Source of the DNA: PALSA-660 sp036508075
GTDB taxonomy: Bacteria; Actinomycetota; Coriobacteriia; Anaerosomatales; PALSA-660
Direction of reading: 5' to 3'
NCBI GenBank assembly: GCA_036508075.1
Contig: DATCIA010000027.1
Location: 1 to 5,576 of the forward strand
Length of the DNA: 5,576 bases
Shown here in pieces: positions 5,360 to 5,576 of this stretch. Each line of letters starts with the position of its first letter. Position 1 is the stretch's first letter. The notes beneath the pieces were generated by a model. It did no database searches. It was given only the letters and a program-made list of their open reading frames with translations, and had not been told where the DNA came from. The translations under genes and the position numbers were made by a program.

Positions 5360-5576
5360 TATGACGTCTCGGCGATAACCGACCAGCTGTTCATCGCCGT
5401 GCGTCCGCGGCCCGAGCACTTGGAGCACGTCCGCACCCTGGGTGTCGACCTGGTGCTGAGCATGCTGTGGTTCGCTCCTCCCAAGGAGCTCGCCAAGCCT
5501 CCGTTCACGCTCGTGCGGCTGCCGATGATCGACTACCCGCTGATCCCGATCCCGATCCCGATCCCGATCCCGATCC
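5360..5576 (+). CDS. Dual-specificity/tyrosine-phosphatase-like protein, N-terminal part only; start codon unclear
   Basis: The visible frame (72 residues from Tyr at 5360) reads YDVSAITDQLFIAVRPRP, then LGVDLVLSMLWFAPPKEL and FTLVRLPMIDYPLIPIP. This matches the beginning of small DSPc/PTP-like phosphatases: ITD-x-L-F-I strand, 'LGVDLVLSM' strand, LP-x-x-D-x-P loop. The catalytic CX5R motif would lie beyond the right edge, so activity cannot be judged. The frame is open from 5270 but has no ATG, GTG or TTG until a GTG at 5399, which would remove the conserved first strand. A CTG at 5324 is in frame. An ATG at 5361 with GGGGAG ten bases upstream is in a different frame and stops after five codons. 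A one-base indel would join it to this frame. The last visible codons are an Ile-Pro repeat. The frame is convincing, the family moderately so, and the start unresolved. Confidence 0.6.
5542..5576 (+). repeat. Hexanucleotide tandem repeat (GATCCC)5+ inside a coding region
   Basis: Five perfect GATCCC units plus five more bases, continuing to the window edge. In the phosphatase-like frame it reads (Ile-Pro)n after PL. Family members have an IPIP-like stretch here, so the repeat probably grew from it. The total copy number cannot be seen. Confidence 0.9.

Noticed and set aside
1..5576. A new defence or mobile system
   Set aside because: Ku-LigD could suggest phage-linked DNA end joining, but there is no integrase, transposase, toxin, nuclease or att-like repeat. 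All genes fit chromosomal repair or stress families.

Overview
This is a GC-rich window with strong G/C bias at third codon positions. It looks like a chromosomal segment of a high-GC soil-type bacterium. Actinomycetota is the best guess, perhaps a deep lineage such as Thermoleophilia or Acidimicrobiia, but no marker gene here settles the taxonomy. There is no RNA gene, IS element, CRISPR array or phage gene. Every gene belongs to a recognisable family, and I found no convincing novel system. The interesting material lies in gene neighbourhood and regulation.

Left half, minus strand, read right to left: a polytopic membrane protein (4008-3292), then Ku (3211-2393), then LigD (2381 to beyond the left edge). 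Ku and LigD are separated by 11 bp and form the two-gene bacterial non-homologous end-joining (NHEJ) operon. Ku binds and bridges broken DNA ends. LigD trims, fills in and seals them. This LigD has the order phosphoesterase, ligase, polymerase, as in Pseudomonas, and not the polymerase-first order of Mycobacterium. It is cut by the window edge about 60-80 residues before its expected end.

Right half, plus strand: three small envelope or stress proteins, each with a good ribosome binding site. They are a coiled-coil Sll1863-like stress protein (4208-4495), a YggT-family membrane protein (4573-4980) and a GlsB/YeaQ/YmgE-family membrane protein (5053-5310). They are followed by the start of a dual-specificity/tyrosine-phosphatase-like gene (from about 5360). 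That gene lacks an obvious start codon and runs off the right edge inside an Ile-Pro hexamer repeat.

The 199-bp divergent region (4009-4207) holds an inverted repeat (CGGGTA-N13-TACCCG). It places a GGGTAY -10 box of the sigma-B/sigma-F (general stress) type on each strand. On the plus strand it makes an exact GNNT-N14-GGGTAT promoter. Another GGGTAT box, without a good -35, sits just upstream of Ku. The working hypothesis is a stress island in which DNA end repair and envelope stress proteins share a stress sigma factor. The Ku ribosome binding site also lies in a perfect 6-bp hairpin, which suggests translational control. All promoter statements are inferences from sequence.
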